Notes under the pieces: model-generated
Seen by the model: the letters and a program-made list of their open reading frames with translations, nothing else
What the model was told of the DNA's origin: nothing
Databases searched by the model: none
Program-made: the position numbers and the translations under genes
NCBI GenBank assembly: GCA_025765595.1
Contig: JAIVFH010000046.1
Coordinates: 62,001-126,000 of the forward strand
Origin: Obelidium mucronatum
Lineage: Eukaryota > Chytridiomycota > Chytridiomycetes > Chytridiales > Chytriomycetaceae
Reading direction: 5' to 3'
DNA: 64,000 nt
Shown: positions 33,615-43,653 of the stretch, one piece after another
Layout of the letters: each line of letters starts with the position of its first letter
How positions within the stretch are numbered: the first letter of the stretch is position 1

Positions 33615-33627
33615 GGGAGCTCCGCTC

Positions 33628-33702
33628 GGAGAGGAAGGGAATTTATCCCTTCTTTTCAGAGCGAGCTCTCGATTTCCATTACTGACCTACCAATTATTCA
33701 TA
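33628..33702 (+). repeat. Split direct repeat B2 (right end of the retroelement)
   Basis: Copy of B1; the element ends at 33702 (ATTATTCATA). The right flank (AATTAAAATATCCC) is host sequence. Confidence 0.9.
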
Positions 33703-33800
33703 AATTAAAATATCCCATAATGAGACAATGCAAATAAGCAACAGAATCGAAAAGATAATTCCCAAGCTAGCTTTATTTCTTCAATGTGAGACCACCTTTT

Positions 33801-34211
33801 TTACAGCTTTCCAGATCCACGTTGGAAGTGAACATTCTTCCAGTCATTGCTTGTCGCCGAAGATCTGCTCCAGATTCTAGTCTCACTGATTTCACTCGTA
33901 ACAGGCTTTCCAGCAGCATCCTTAAACTGAGTCAAACGCACATAAGCAACAAGAGCCGCAGTTTTATCCGCAGACAAGAAACGCACTTCCGGGTTCACCA
34001 ACGTGGTTACTTTTCCGTGAGATTTGTTGGCAGAAGCTGGGAAATAGAATTTGTGGAACTCGAGGCCGTGGACCAAGTGGCAGCCGGCTTCGGCTTCGAA
34101 GCAGGTGAGTTCTGGGGAGACGAGCGTGGCGTAGGTTGCCCAGTCACCGCTGACGGCGGCTTCGAGGAGGTTTTTGTTTGCAGTGAGGACGGATTGGAGG
34201 TCGGCGGACAT
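33801..34211 (-). CDS. Free-standing CaMKII association (hub) domain protein
   Basis: A single-exon gene, ATG 34211 to stop 33801, 136 residues. It matches the CaMKII association-domain pattern: LLEAAVSGDWATYATLVSPELTCFEAEAG, HLVHGLEFHKFYF, NPEVRFL, AALVAYVRLTQF, SETRIWSR and WKNVHFQRG. In animals this alpha+beta (NTF2-like) domain assembles CaMKII into rings. No kinase is encoded beside it, so the protein may be a stand-alone hub or a small-molecule-binding NTF2-like protein. It sits in a gap of about 570 bp between the retroelement and the DNA transposon and appears intact. No signal peptide. Confidence 0.85.
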   Translation of the reverse strand: MSADLQSVLTANKNLLEAAVSGDWATYATLVSPELTCFEAEAGCHLVHGLEFHKFYFPASANKSHGKVTTLVNPEVRFLSADKTAALVAYVRLTQFKDAAGKPVTSEISETRIWSRSSATSNDWKNVHFQRGSGKL

Positions 34212-34271
34212 TTCGGATGTTGTTTCGGTTTTTTGTTTTTTGAGCGTGTTGTGTCATTTTCTGGATTTTTG

Positions 34272-34298
34272 TACACAGCAAATCTGCTCCGGAGAAAT
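34272..34298 (+). repeat. Left terminal inverted repeat
   Basis: 27 bases matching the reverse complement of 40731-40757 with one mismatch (G/C after CTGCTCC). Confidence 0.88.
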
Positions 34299-34576
34299 AC
34301 CGGAGAACTCTGAAGAAAATCCCAATTTTTCCCGAAGAATAACCTAAGAAATACCTCGTCGATTCTAGGGAAATTATGTGGAATTCTTCTTAAATTCTGT
34401 GCTATCTCGTAATTTCTTGGGGATTTCTCCGGATTGCCTGGAAATCTTTGGAGGAATTATGGAGAAAATATCGAGAAACTACCGAGTACATCCGTTAGAC
34501 TTAATGTTTTATTTATCACACAGGCAACTCCAAATAAATGATAAGAATAATTTTACACTCCAGGCGCCTACTCGCA

Positions 34577-37114
34577 CTACTCAAGATCAACAATACTCCT
34601 GCACCCACTTTCACTGGAATGTATCGTATCCGACTCTACTTTGTCGTCACTAGCATCATCAATATCCAGCGTCTGTCTTACTTGGACAAGACCAATAGTT
34701 TTGCGCTTGCCTGCAACAATTTCTTTGGCAGCCTGAGATCGGCGGGTTTTTCTTGTCGTTGTCGAAGCCACATTGGAAGGCTCGGGTAAGTCTCTAGCAA
34801 CCTGTTTGCGAGAGGCAGCGGCTTTCGTCACCTTCGCACGTTTTGGTTCTGTGACAGCATCTGCCACCGGAGCCTTGCCTTTCCGCTTAACAGGCAACAC
34901 CACTGGGACACTTGCAACTGGTACATTGAAATCGTTAAAGAACTTCACGTGGTCGGCTCCAATTGGTTTAAAGGGCCAAGCAGCCCAAAACTCCACCACT
35001 GCGGACCTGTTTTACGAGACTTAGTGCGAAACTTTCGATTAGATAAAACAACCTTTGAAACTGAACTCGAATCAGAGCATTCATGACAAGTCTCAGGGCC
35101 TTTAACTCTTCAACCGGAACAGAATAATTCACAAATGTGTCCTCACAGTCATCATCAGTGACTGGAAAATGGACAGAATCCCATTCTTGATTCATCCAAA
35201 CGTATTGCAGCACGTGGTATGCGGATTGCAAAGCTGATGCACTCTCTGACGATTGAAACGAATATGGAATAATTTTGAGGCGCTTCATGAGTTTGGAAAG
35301 CCAATCATTGGCAGACTGGTTGCTTCCGGAATTTAAGCCCGAGCATTCCGAAACCAGAAACCGAAGAATCTGAACACCCAGGTCGACATAGTTTTCAGAA
35401 AGTGCCAGAGTTGCGAAGACATCCTTCAAATCATTCGAAACAGCTCCATGAGAGAAGTCGTCAGAGGAAACGAGCTGCTCAAGCCTGTTGCGCTTCTCGT
35501 TGAAACAAAACGGAGCAAGCAAGGACAACAAATTTGGGTAGAATTTGTTGTTTAATTCTTCGACATGTGTCTTGAACCCAAGGCGGCTGAGTCTGAGAGT
35601 GAAATGCATGCAGCACGGCTTGAAGGAGATGAGATGCTCCATATCAGTGAAAAACGACTATTGCATTTGGCTTCAGAATCAGAAAGGGCATTGGAAAAAC
35701 ACTGACCGTTCCAGAAACGACAGCCTTTTCAACTGCAGACAAGATAGCAAAGATTTCAGACGACTTAAATGAGTCGTTTTTGAGCTGTTGTATAAATTGG
35801 CTGACTGCTCCTGCAACCAACGGGGGTTCAAAAGGGTAGTTTGCTGTTTTCCACTTAAAGCTTTTGGGCTTGTCAGCCGAATGCGTTGATGGAGCAGCAC
35901 TAGTAGCGGGCATTGGATTCGTTTCCAGGGCAGCAATAGCCGTTGGACCAGTTGAAGGTGTCGCTGCTGCTGTAAAATTTGTTGAAGCTGTGGTGGCAGT
36001 CGGCGTTGAAGAATGGAATGGAGTAGTTGCAGTTGGCGTTGAAACCGTTGTTGCAAGGATGGCAACCGTTGGATTGCTTGAAGTAGTTTCAATCACAGGA
36101 GTCTTTGTTTTGACAGCCTGTGATTTCTGTTTGGAAGCATTTCGTCTCTCGGTAATCACTGGGGAAAATGAGTTAAGAGAAGCGGATTGTAATTCAACAT
36201 GAAATCACACACCTTTACGCACGGGAGCAACAACAGGCTTCACTTTACCGGTCCACGTCACCAATGTTGCCCACATCATTGAATCAAACGGTGTGGATGC
36301 AGGAAACATCGGATCCATTGATGCCATGGTTGTGAGCTCAAACAAATATTGTACCACTTCGCTGTTTTCATCGAGTGCCTTGATTTGCGCCGCCAAGAGT
36401 GATGCTGCAATTGCTGTATTGGTCACCAACGAGCCTTCTGGATTCTTGTCATGATGGTTATTGAGGAGATCGATTGCAGCCTCGAAGTCGATTTCAGAAA
36501 TCGTTTGCAGAAACAGTCCCCTTCCGTTGTTAAGTGTTGATGACATTGGAGCATTAGCTTGTTTTACACTGCGGTGAGTAGGTTCATTTTGAGAGTTCCA
36601 GGTTGACAGTAAAGCAGAGAGAGCAGTGCTCAAGACATTGCGTTTGTTGATTTGTGTTGAAGGGGGGTTAACAGATGCCGTTACAGCAGCTGTAGGTTTA
36701 GGAGCAGATCGGTTGTTGCCTCGTAAATTTGCGGAAATTGGGACAAGAACATCTGAAACACTACATAGACTGCTTAAGAAAAGGTCGGGGATCTAATAAA
36801 CAAAAAGAATACCTCTTTCCTGCCATAAATGCCTTGTTGAAAATCCTCTGTTGATTGTCGTTCTCCAGGCGCTTGGTCAAAAATTCTGTCAATCTGGCAT
36901 TCTCATGTTTTAATGCCGTGTTTTCTTCACGCAGCCGCTCAATTTCAAGTTGATTGTATGCTGGCTCCTCTTGAAACGGGTTGGGGCTGCTGGAGGCGGC
37001 TTGATCAAAAAACATGTGTTTTTTGCCTGCTTTTTTCGAGGGAAAAACGTGATCACAAATGAATTGTCCTTTCTCCACTAGTTGTGCTCCTTCAAATAGA
37101 ATCAGCAACTTCAT
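34577..37114 (-). CDS. Second gene of the DNA transposon, unrecognised
   Basis: A multi-exon minus-strand gene from ATG 37114 (MKLLILFEGAQLVEKG). It has a coiled coil (YNQLEIERLREENTALKHENARLTEFL), then an intron near 36770-36815, an Ala/Thr/Pro-rich low-complexity region (about 36160-35880), a conserved-looking helical core (MEHLISFKPCCMHFTLRL, FYPNLLSLLAPFCF, YVDLGVQILRFLVSE, YHVLQYVWMNQEW) and a basic, NLS-like end (PVKRKGKAPVADA, KRAKVTKAAASRK). I do not recognise the family. In CACTA elements a second protein often binds subterminal repeats (TnpA type); that role is only a guess from its position. Its start overlaps the transposase start by 56 bp, head to head. Confidence 0.5.
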
Positions 37115-40100
37115 CAGACATATAAGTAGCGCAAAACACAGTCACGATACTGTCCATGGTTGGGTTTGTCCCAATGGCGTCTGCAGCTTCCATTCTGAGA
37201 ACCAACTCAGCCCAAAAGACATCATTGCACATCTACAAACTCATCAAAAGTCGCGAAAACGCTCCAGCCAGGGTTTTTTAATCTCTCCTACTCTCCCGAA
37301 ATTGCAACGAATTCAGGACAATCTCGTTACCTCCAGAGCCAGCCAAGTATTTCAAGCCTCAAGAACCGTAGGGCATTTAAATGAGGGCTTGGCAGAGTAC
37401 CCTGGCAGCTTCAAGGAGTGTGAAAGTGTACCTAGCAGCTTTCAAGAAGCTCGAAAAGACTGTGTAAATAGCCAAGGATTGCAGGGAATCCGAACTGGAG
37501 GTGGACACAAGGATGGAGGTAGCGACAACGGCAGTAACAGTTGTGGCGGCAATGGTAGCAACATCGGGGGCTGCAGTAATGACAGCAACAATGGGTGCTG
37601 TGACGATGGGGGTAGCAACCATTGCAGCAACGGTGGGAGTAGCGTTGATGGCAGCAATGGTGGGGCTAGCGACCATTGCAGCAACGGTGGGAGTAGCGCC
37701 AATGGTAGCAATGGTGGGGGTAGCGACCATGGGGGTAGCGACCATTGCAGCAACGGTGGGAGTAGCGTCAATGGTAGCAATGGTGGGGGTAGCGACCATG
37801 GGGGTAGCGACCATTGCAGAAACGGTGGGAGTAGCGTCAATGGTAGCAATGGTGGGGGTAGCGACCATGGGGGTAGCGACCATTGTAGCAACGGTGGGAG
37901 TAGCGTCAATGGTAGCAATGGTGGGGGTAGCGACCATAGCAGCAACGGTGGGAGTAGCGTCAATGGCAGCATTGGTGGGGCTAACGCCCATGGCAGCAGC
38001 GGCGGGGCTGGCGACCATGGCAGCAATGGTGGGGCTAACGCCCATGGCAGCAGCGGTGGGGGCAGTGACGGTGTGGAATCTGATGCTGACTTAGATTCCA
38101 CTGACTCTGAAAGCATCCATGACGCTTACAGTGACAATGACAATACGTTACGTGAAGAAAGCGATGTGGATTCATTGGAGGAGGAAGATTCCAACACAGA
38201 TACACCAAGAATGGAGGAGAAAGGTATATATGCGTTTATTGATGGCGTCAAGAACTTATGTTACATCCCTTATATTAGAATGGAGTAGTTTCAAAGCTAT
38301 TCTGGAACAAATCGAGAGTGATGCTAAATTAAAGTTTGAGCTTGAATTGTACCTGTTTTGCATGAAGTTCAAGACTACCCATGCTGCATATAATGCCCTT
38401 GTGAATCTTCAAATTCCCGCAACTATCCCCGACTATAATAGACCTATAACCATGAATCAGAATGCAGCAGCTCCAGCTCGTTTTCCAACGTTGGAGCGCC
38501 ACATTCACAAACTCCTTCATTCCTTCTTGCCAATCCGAACTATCAACCTCCCTGTCTTGGGATCGATCCACAAAACGCCATATCTAAATATCTCGTCAGT
38601 GTGCTTTCTTTGGCTCATGTCCCCATTGATTCTAGCATCCATCAAACACTCAGTCGAGAAGTACATTATCCCCCATCTTGACTTGGAAAACACTGAAGCC
38701 ACACTGGCAACCCGAATCGAAACGCTGAAATCATTCCCTACAAAATATGGATTAAATCGAATTGAGCATTCAGTTGAGTTTCTGGCAATTCTGCAACGAA
38801 CTGTGCCACTTTGGAAGCCAGCATTCAAAGCAAACTCCCTTAAATTGGCAGAAGAAAAACGCACTGTTATTTTCTTGCATTTAAGACTTTACAACGACGA
38901 CTTCAGCTGGAAAGACAAGACAAAGGCCACCAAGGGTCAAACAATCATTGCCATAACTGCCGCTGAGATAAGCCGGGCTATTCGCGGTTCTCCATCTGCA
39001 TTGGGAGTGATTCCTGTGATGCTGACTTCAGCGCAAGGTGTGAAAGAAAACGGAATGGGTCCAATCTTCAATTGTTATACTGCCGAGTTGGAAGAGTTCA
39101 GCAAAGGGGTACATTTTACAATCAATGGCGCCAAATATCTTGTATTTGGTTTTATGTGGGACTTTCCTGGTGATTCTCCTGCTCGTGCACGAATGTATGG
39201 GTTTTCAATTTCGGTTGTTCATAGTTTTCCTTGCCTGTCATGCTTGACACCGTTGAAGGAGTTTGCAGAAGCAGCAAGAGATGCAACCAACCTGGGAGAA
39301 CCACGAACAGCAGCATACCACCAAACTCTACTGGCTGCAAATGGAACCGGTGCCCTTTCAGGATCCACGAAAACAGTAGCAAACACTTTGGGGATTGTCT
39401 CAGTTCCGGAAACAATCACTTGGCCTGGCCAAAACATACCAGAGTCAGAAAAGCTTGATTTGATGCACTCAGATCCCCTTGGAAGCCTTCAGAAAGATTT
39501 CCAGCGAGTTGCAAAACTCATCAAGTCCACCACTCTCTATTCTGACTTGAGTCGTGAATTTGCGCGGTACTGCAAGCGAAACAGAATTGCAGCAGAGTAT
39601 GAATTCAAGGATGCGGCGACTCTGAAGGGCCTCAAGGCTTACGGCTTGAAAGAGTTTTTCCTTGTTTCTTGCCAATTGCTTCTCTTCCTGAAAGTCATTG
39701 ATCAAACCAATGCAACACTATCTCGAGAATTTCACTATTATTGTATACGAATTCGGATTTTCAACCTTATGTGTCTCCACACACTCTCAGTTTGCCAATT
39801 CGATGAACTTGGCAAGTTGATAGAAACAATTCTCAAGTTTTACGGTTCTGATCACCCTGATTCTATTACATTCAATGTGCATTTATTGCATCACGTCATT
39901 CCTTCTATCATCAACTACGGTATTCCACGTGAGCATTGGTGCTTTGTATATGAGCACTTAATCAAGTTCTTGAAGTCTTATTATGCCAACACAAACAATC
40001 GTGGGGTATCGTTTGGAGTTTTTCGACGCCACGTGGCTGTTATGTTTATTGAGCTCATGAAACAAGTCCAAGGGAGTCCCCATTCTTGTCCAGAGCAGTT

Positions 40101-40590
40101 AAGTGCGGGAGTGAACTGGGCTCAATAGAATTGAAATAACATTTAGTGCAATAGATACGTGAAACCTGTTTCAGACAAGGCAGTGGATACTCAAGGACAC
40201 CGTTTGATTGATGTTGAAACATTGCAGGTGTTCAAGAATACAATGTATACTTTCAGTTCTGGTACCGCCACTTTAAACTGGCAGACGCTGAAATTCGACG
40301 ATTGCATGCTTGTTCAAGTTAATGGAGAGCGAGAATTCGGAGTGTTTTTTGCCTTGACAAGTCTTGCATGTGGTGAAGAATGCAATATCTTGGTGTACCG
40401 CCGCCCCCTACAAGAATTGGAACAGACTATGAAGCAGGATGGTTGCTTGCAATGGCTGACGTACTCATTGCAACTGAGTGAGACGTTGTTTTATTGTGAT
40501 GCACATGAAAGCTTTGTCAAACGGCTGAAAGTCTTGAAGGAAGACTCTTTTATGCTAGTAATTGATGAAGCTTCTGAGCTTTATGATTAA
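37059..40590 (+). CDS. Transposase with zinc-finger N-terminus (tnp2/Plavaka-like)
   Basis: ATG 37059 begins MNCPFSTSCAPSNRIS, followed by C2H2-like fingers (CPFSTSC...H...H; CPNGVC...HLQTHQK), a Gly/Ser/Asn tandem-repeat linker, and an acidic segment (DADLDSTDSESIHDAYSDND). A 55-nt intron (38224-38278) splices in phase to EWSSFKAILEQ. The catalytic region carries LHLRLYNDDFSWKDK (compare the YSDD-type Asp motif of Plavaka), WDFPGDSPARARMYGF, PCLSCL, and the DUF4218-like HLLHHVIPSIINYGI, then EHWCFVYEHLIKFLKSYYAN. The first long frame stops at 40128; the continuation (DTQGHRLIDVETLQVFKN to SELYD, stop 40590) is in a further exon whose join I could not fix. No break in the 1.85-kb main exon. 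Confidence 0.78.
37623..38060. repeat. In-gene minisatellite of the transposase linker
   Basis: Tandem units of about 69 bp, with 54-bp variants lacking a 15-bp block, encode SNGGSSVNGSNGGGSDHGG-type repeats. About seven units; the array lacks stops in several frames on both strands. Confidence 0.8.
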
Positions 40591-40730
40591 TAAATTGGTA
40601 TAAAAGTATACAACACTTCATTCAACACTGTAACTATGTGCCACCATGGTGAAGATCCAGTTTGGGGAAATACTTGGGCATTCCAGAGATTTTCTCGGGA
40701 TTTCTCTGGTTTCCCCGTTTTTTCTTCAGA

Positions 40731-40757
40731 ATTTCTCGGGAGCAGATTTGCTGTGTA
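40731..40757 (-). repeat. Right terminal inverted repeat
   Basis: ATTTCTCGGGAGCAGATTTG followed by CTGTGTA, the inverted copy of 34272-34298. Confidence 0.88.
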
Positions 40758-41103
40758 GGTTAGATAACAAGCGTGATAAGATGTCAATTGTCAACACGCT
40801 GTTTCGGTTATAAAAAGGAAGTGTGAATAATAGAAGAATAGAATGAATTGCCGTTGTATTGTGTTGGACAACAAGTGGGGTTATTGCAATAGTCACGTTA
40901 ATCTTGAAATTCTACCGACCAATTTCAAGTGGAATGGGAGAATACAGTTCCTCGAGTAATTTCCATGGCAGACACGAGCTTCACCAGGCGACATGAATTT
41001 ATTAAATTGAAACCAAACACTTGAGTTGAGGCAATCATTTTGCCGTTAAAAAAAAGAGCATGGGTTGGAGCAAAAATTCCCAAAAAAGCAAGGCCCACAA
41101 ACC
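40758..41103. other. Upstream region of the WxxF-motif gene
   Basis: About 345 bases of non-coding sequence. TATAAAAAG at 40809-40817 is a possible TATA element for the gene at 41104, but the distance (about 290 bases) would need a long leader or leader intron. Nothing else seen. Confidence 0.3.
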
Positions 41104-42207
41104 ATGACTTCAACAAAAGACGGCAACGACTTTTGGGATTCCTTTGAATTCCCTGGCGAAAACGAAGCTTCAAAGAAGAAGGAAGCTTCGAGGCCTGCGA
41201 CTTCCGTGGCTGCTGCCGGAACAGCAAGACCCACCCCCGCCACACCAACAACTACTCCAACCACAACCACTACAAGACCCCCCTACAACTACAACTCTGA
41301 CGACTACTTTGCAGCGCAGAGCAGAGCCGCGTCAAGTGAGTCGCTGCTCAAAGCAGCCCATCAACAACAAAGTGCTGCTCAGAGGGCCCAACAACAAAAG
41401 ACTGAATCCTCGCTTAACCTCAGCCAGTCGATACGCGCTTATATTCCCGACGCGTCTAATCTATCTCTGCCTTCTGTGTCAATGCCGAATTTGAATCTGA
41501 GCAATTTAGGAATTTCGTCAGTGGCGTCTCTTGTCCCTTCCTTTATGAAGCCAAAAGACAATTTAGCTCCAACAACAGCAGCAACGACAACAATACCAAC
41601 AACAGCAGCAGTATCCAGCAGCAACAGCAACAACAAACCCACAACCAACCCGCATATTCTTTCAACTCACCGACAAGACAGGATTCACCGACCCGTTCAT
41701 CCTCGTCCTGGTCAAACCCAACGCCGCCCCATCATCGTCCAAATCATAATGATCAAGACCATTATGCTTCGACCTCCACCGCGGCCGCTGCTGCTTCTAA
41801 TCCCGCCCAACTCGAAAATAGCTACCGCGTACCCACAACAATCATCCCTCTTGAACGTGACTTTGAATTCCACCAAAGACTTGGTCTCTAAGCTCGCACA
41901 GACTGTAACATCTTCGACTGCTACTAAAGGCATGCCTCCTACTACTAGAAGAGACTCGAAACTGGATTCAATGGGGTCTTCGTCTTTCGGGTTGTATGAT
42001 TCTTCTCAGAACTCTGCCTTACCGTCGCGTTCTTCTGGAATGACATCGGCTTCCAATTCTTCATCTTCGTCGTCGTGGGCGAAAGCGAATGATTCATGGG
42101 GTGGGTTCGTTGATGAAGAGTCTTCAAGAGAGGATTCCTCAACAAGGAGACCTCTTCTTGGAGGGGACAGGAACTCTTCCTCCACCTTTTCCGGAAGGAC
42201 TTATTGA
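41104..42207 (+). CDS. Low-complexity protein with WxxF motifs, possible membrane-traffic adaptor
   Basis: ATG 41104 gives MTSTKDGNDFWDSFEFPGEN. The rest is Thr/Pro/Gln/Ser-rich with one conserved-looking stretch (RAYIPDASNLSLPSVSMPNL, then SVASLVPSFM), an amphipathic segment (STKDLVSKLAQTVTSS) and a C-terminal SWGGFVDEESS. WDSFE and WGGFVDEE resemble WxxF-acidic motifs that bind clathrin-adaptor ear domains and occur in ArfGAP tails, but no ArfGAP or ENTH domain is present. Between about 41560 and 41890 another frame reads as well-composed protein (SFNSPTRQDSPTRSSSSW, then ASTSTAAAAASNPAQLENSY), so a pair of indels or an unseen intron may alter the middle. Confidence 0.5.
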   Translation: MTSTKDGNDFWDSFEFPGENEASKKKEASRPATSVAAAGTARPTPATPTTTPTTTTTRPPYNYNSDDYFAAQSRAASSESLLKAAHQQQSAAQRAQQQKTESSLNLSQSIRAYIPDASNLSLPSVSMPNLNLSNLGISSVASLVPSFMKPKDNLAPTTAATTTIPTTAAVSSSNSNNKPTTNPHILSTHRQDRIHRPVHPRPGQTQRRPIIVQIIMIKTIMLRPPPRPLLLLIPPNSKIATAYPQQSSLLNVTLNSTKDLVSKLAQTVTSSTATKGMPPTTRRDSKLDSMGSSSFGLYDSSQNSALPSRSSGMTSASNSSSSSSWAKANDSWGGFVDEESSREDSSTRRPLLGGDRNSSSTFSGRTY

Positions 42208-42434
42208 GTTCTTTTTTTATTTCATTCTTTGTTATTTTTTTTATGGTAGTTTTTTTTGAACCCCCAAAACTCAATTCAAAATTTTTTTTGAAATAACGCA
42301 CTATATTACGCTATTTTTTTTAAAACTTTCTTTATTTCGTGAATGAGAAGATCGACAACCAACATGCTTTACTTTTCAAGGGGTATAAACGCGAAAAAAA
42401 ATATCCAAGACTTGAAACGCCAAGGTGTATTTTT

Positions 42435-42810
42435 TTAAGGCAAAGGGTACACACACCCGACAAACTGATCATTTCCTGAAGCCATACTGATTCTACAAAC
42501 GGTATTGTTATCGCAGGTGCTAAGAAGAATCCAATCGACAGTTGTAGTGGTGACATAATTCAACTGATAAATCTGGTTCGCATTGCAAATGTACGCGCCG
42601 ATTGGTGGACCAAGGGCTCCATCGTATTTTGGAAGCGCTGGGGGCAGGTTGGCAGAATCTGCCGTTGCTCCTTGACCTCCGGTTGGACTTGTTCTTGAAA
42701 CCCAGCGCGGGATAAGGTTTTGGGGCTCGGGCATCGCGATTGCATCTTGTGCAACGAGGCAGGAGAGAAGGAGATATGATGCTGAGATGAGGTGCGTGTT
42801 TGAGGTTCAT
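42435..42810 (-). CDS. Small secreted four-Cys protein, copy a (frame break in signal peptide)
   Basis: Mature part in one frame: MPEPQNLIPRWVSRTSP, GPPIGAYICNANQIYQLNYV, VDWILLSTCDNNTVCRISM, DQFVGCVYPLP. It has the family's four Cys. The hydrophobic leader (SASYLLLSCLVAQDAIA) is in the same frame, but the nearest ATG (42810) is one base out of frame. Closest to copy b. Confidence 0.6.
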
Positions 42811-43095
42811 TTTTTTTTTTTGTTGGTTTTAGAAAAAAAGATTGTATTTCATTGTTGAAGGAGACAAGTGAAAGGAAAAACAAACAATACACCGCCAGCC
42901 ATTGTTTTCGTTCCATCACAGAGCAAAAAAACCTCACATTACACAAAGAATGAGAAATAGATTAAGATATCTTTGGGCCTTATGGCAAAATGATTGTAAA
43001 AAACAGTTTCAAATAAAGTTATTTTAATTAGAATCGTATGGTATTATGTATCACAAAAAAAAAACAAGGACAAAAGAGTAAATGGTTTTTGGCCT

Positions 43096-43431
43096 TCAAC
43101 GTGGAGCTGCAATACATCCAACATAGTTTCCCGAATTTCCCATTGTTATCTGGCAAACCATGCCAGTATCACAAGTGTCAAGGAGCACCCAATCAACAAC
43201 AGTTGACGTAACATATGTAGCTTGATAGATTCGATTTGCGTTGCAAATGTAGGCTCCAATAGGGGGTGCATCTGCTCCAGTCAGTTTTGGAAATGATGCC
43301 TTCAGCGATGGTGTTATTGGTGAATCGGTTTTGGAAACAGTAGCAGAACGGAGTAGTCCCCATGGAGCCGCCAAAGCAGCTTGAAGGAGGTACAACAGCA
43401 CGATATAGAAGGGCCAGCGTAGTGTTGTCAT
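43096..43431 (-). CDS. Small secreted four-Cys protein, copy b
   Basis: Intact single exon of 111 residues. Signal peptide MTTLRWPFYIVLLYLLQAALA, then a short Ser/Pro-rich segment and the family domain PPIGAYICNANRIYQATYV, VDWVLLDTCDTGMVCQITM and YVGCIAAPR. The four Cys could make two disulfides. It is one of seven tandem paralogues, all on the minus strand. Function unknown; an extracellular role (effector, wall or lectin-like) is inference. Confidence 0.7.
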   Translation of the reverse strand: MTTLRWPFYIVLLYLLQAALAAPWGLLRSATVSKTDSPITPSLKASFPKLTGADAPPIGAYICNANRIYQATYVTSTVVDWVLLDTCDTGMVCQITMGNSGNYVGCIAAPR

Positions 43432-43653
43432 TTTTGGTTGGTTGACGCGTTTTTCTTCTTTCTTTCTTTCCTGACTTCTATGAGGAATATTCCTCCAATC
43501 ACAACAAAAAAGCAAGACTTGATATTATGTAATCAATATATTCTCCTTTCAAAACACAATATTATAAGCCAAAAAAAAAACCAATAAATCTCACACGCTC
43601 GAATAAGGAGGGTTTGCATGGGGTATCAAAATGGCAAAATTAGAATTAGAAAA

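Larger units (their letters stand above)
26905..33702 (+). mobile_element. DIRS/Ngaro-type tyrosine-recombinase retrotransposon, full length (6,798 bp)
   Basis: The element has the split-direct-repeat layout A1 - ORFs - B1A2 - B2 known for Ngaro/PAT-like YR retroelements. A1 is 26905-27041, B1 33187-33261, A2 33262-33398 (137 bp, identical to A1 as read) and B2 33628-33702 (75 bp, identical to B1 as read). B1 and A2 abut exactly, as expected if B1A2 is a copy of the circle junction. No flanking target duplication is seen, which fits YR integration. The internal genes are a basic ORF1, a zinc-knuckle Gag-like protein, RT-RNase H and a tyrosine recombinase, all on the + strand. The RT gene is uninterrupted for about 790 codons, suggesting a young copy. 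Confidence 0.88.
34272..40757. mobile_element. CACTA/Plavaka-type DNA transposon (about 6.5 kb)
   Basis: Bounded by inverted repeats that begin TACACAGCAAATCTGCTCC at 34272 and, reversed, at 40757. Inside the ends are many subterminal GAGAAAT/ATTTCTC copies (34290-34480 and 40690-40735), a CACTA-like feature. It encodes a tnp2/Plavaka-like transposase on + (37059-40590) and a second gene on - (34577-37114). Flanking duplication is unclear: GTA|CACAG and CTGTG|TAG would allow a 2-bp TA target duplication, but this is also part of the palindromic end. Confidence 0.8.

Noticed and set aside
34255..34275. Search for an 8-bp target duplication (KDZ-type) at the DNA transposon ends
   Set aside because: Flanks TTTTTG and GGTTAG do not match; only a doubtful 2-bp TA is possible.
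37500..38060. Short regularly spaced repeats considered as a CRISPR-like array
   Set aside because: Units are contiguous, translated in frame and lack unique spacers; the host is eukaryotic.
37377..38116. Two long minus-strand ORFs (about 220 codons) rich in Ala/Thr/Val/Met or Pro/Leu across the minisatellite
   Set aside because: They are a by-product of the stop-free tandem repeat; the + strand frame is the one spliced in phase to the transposase.
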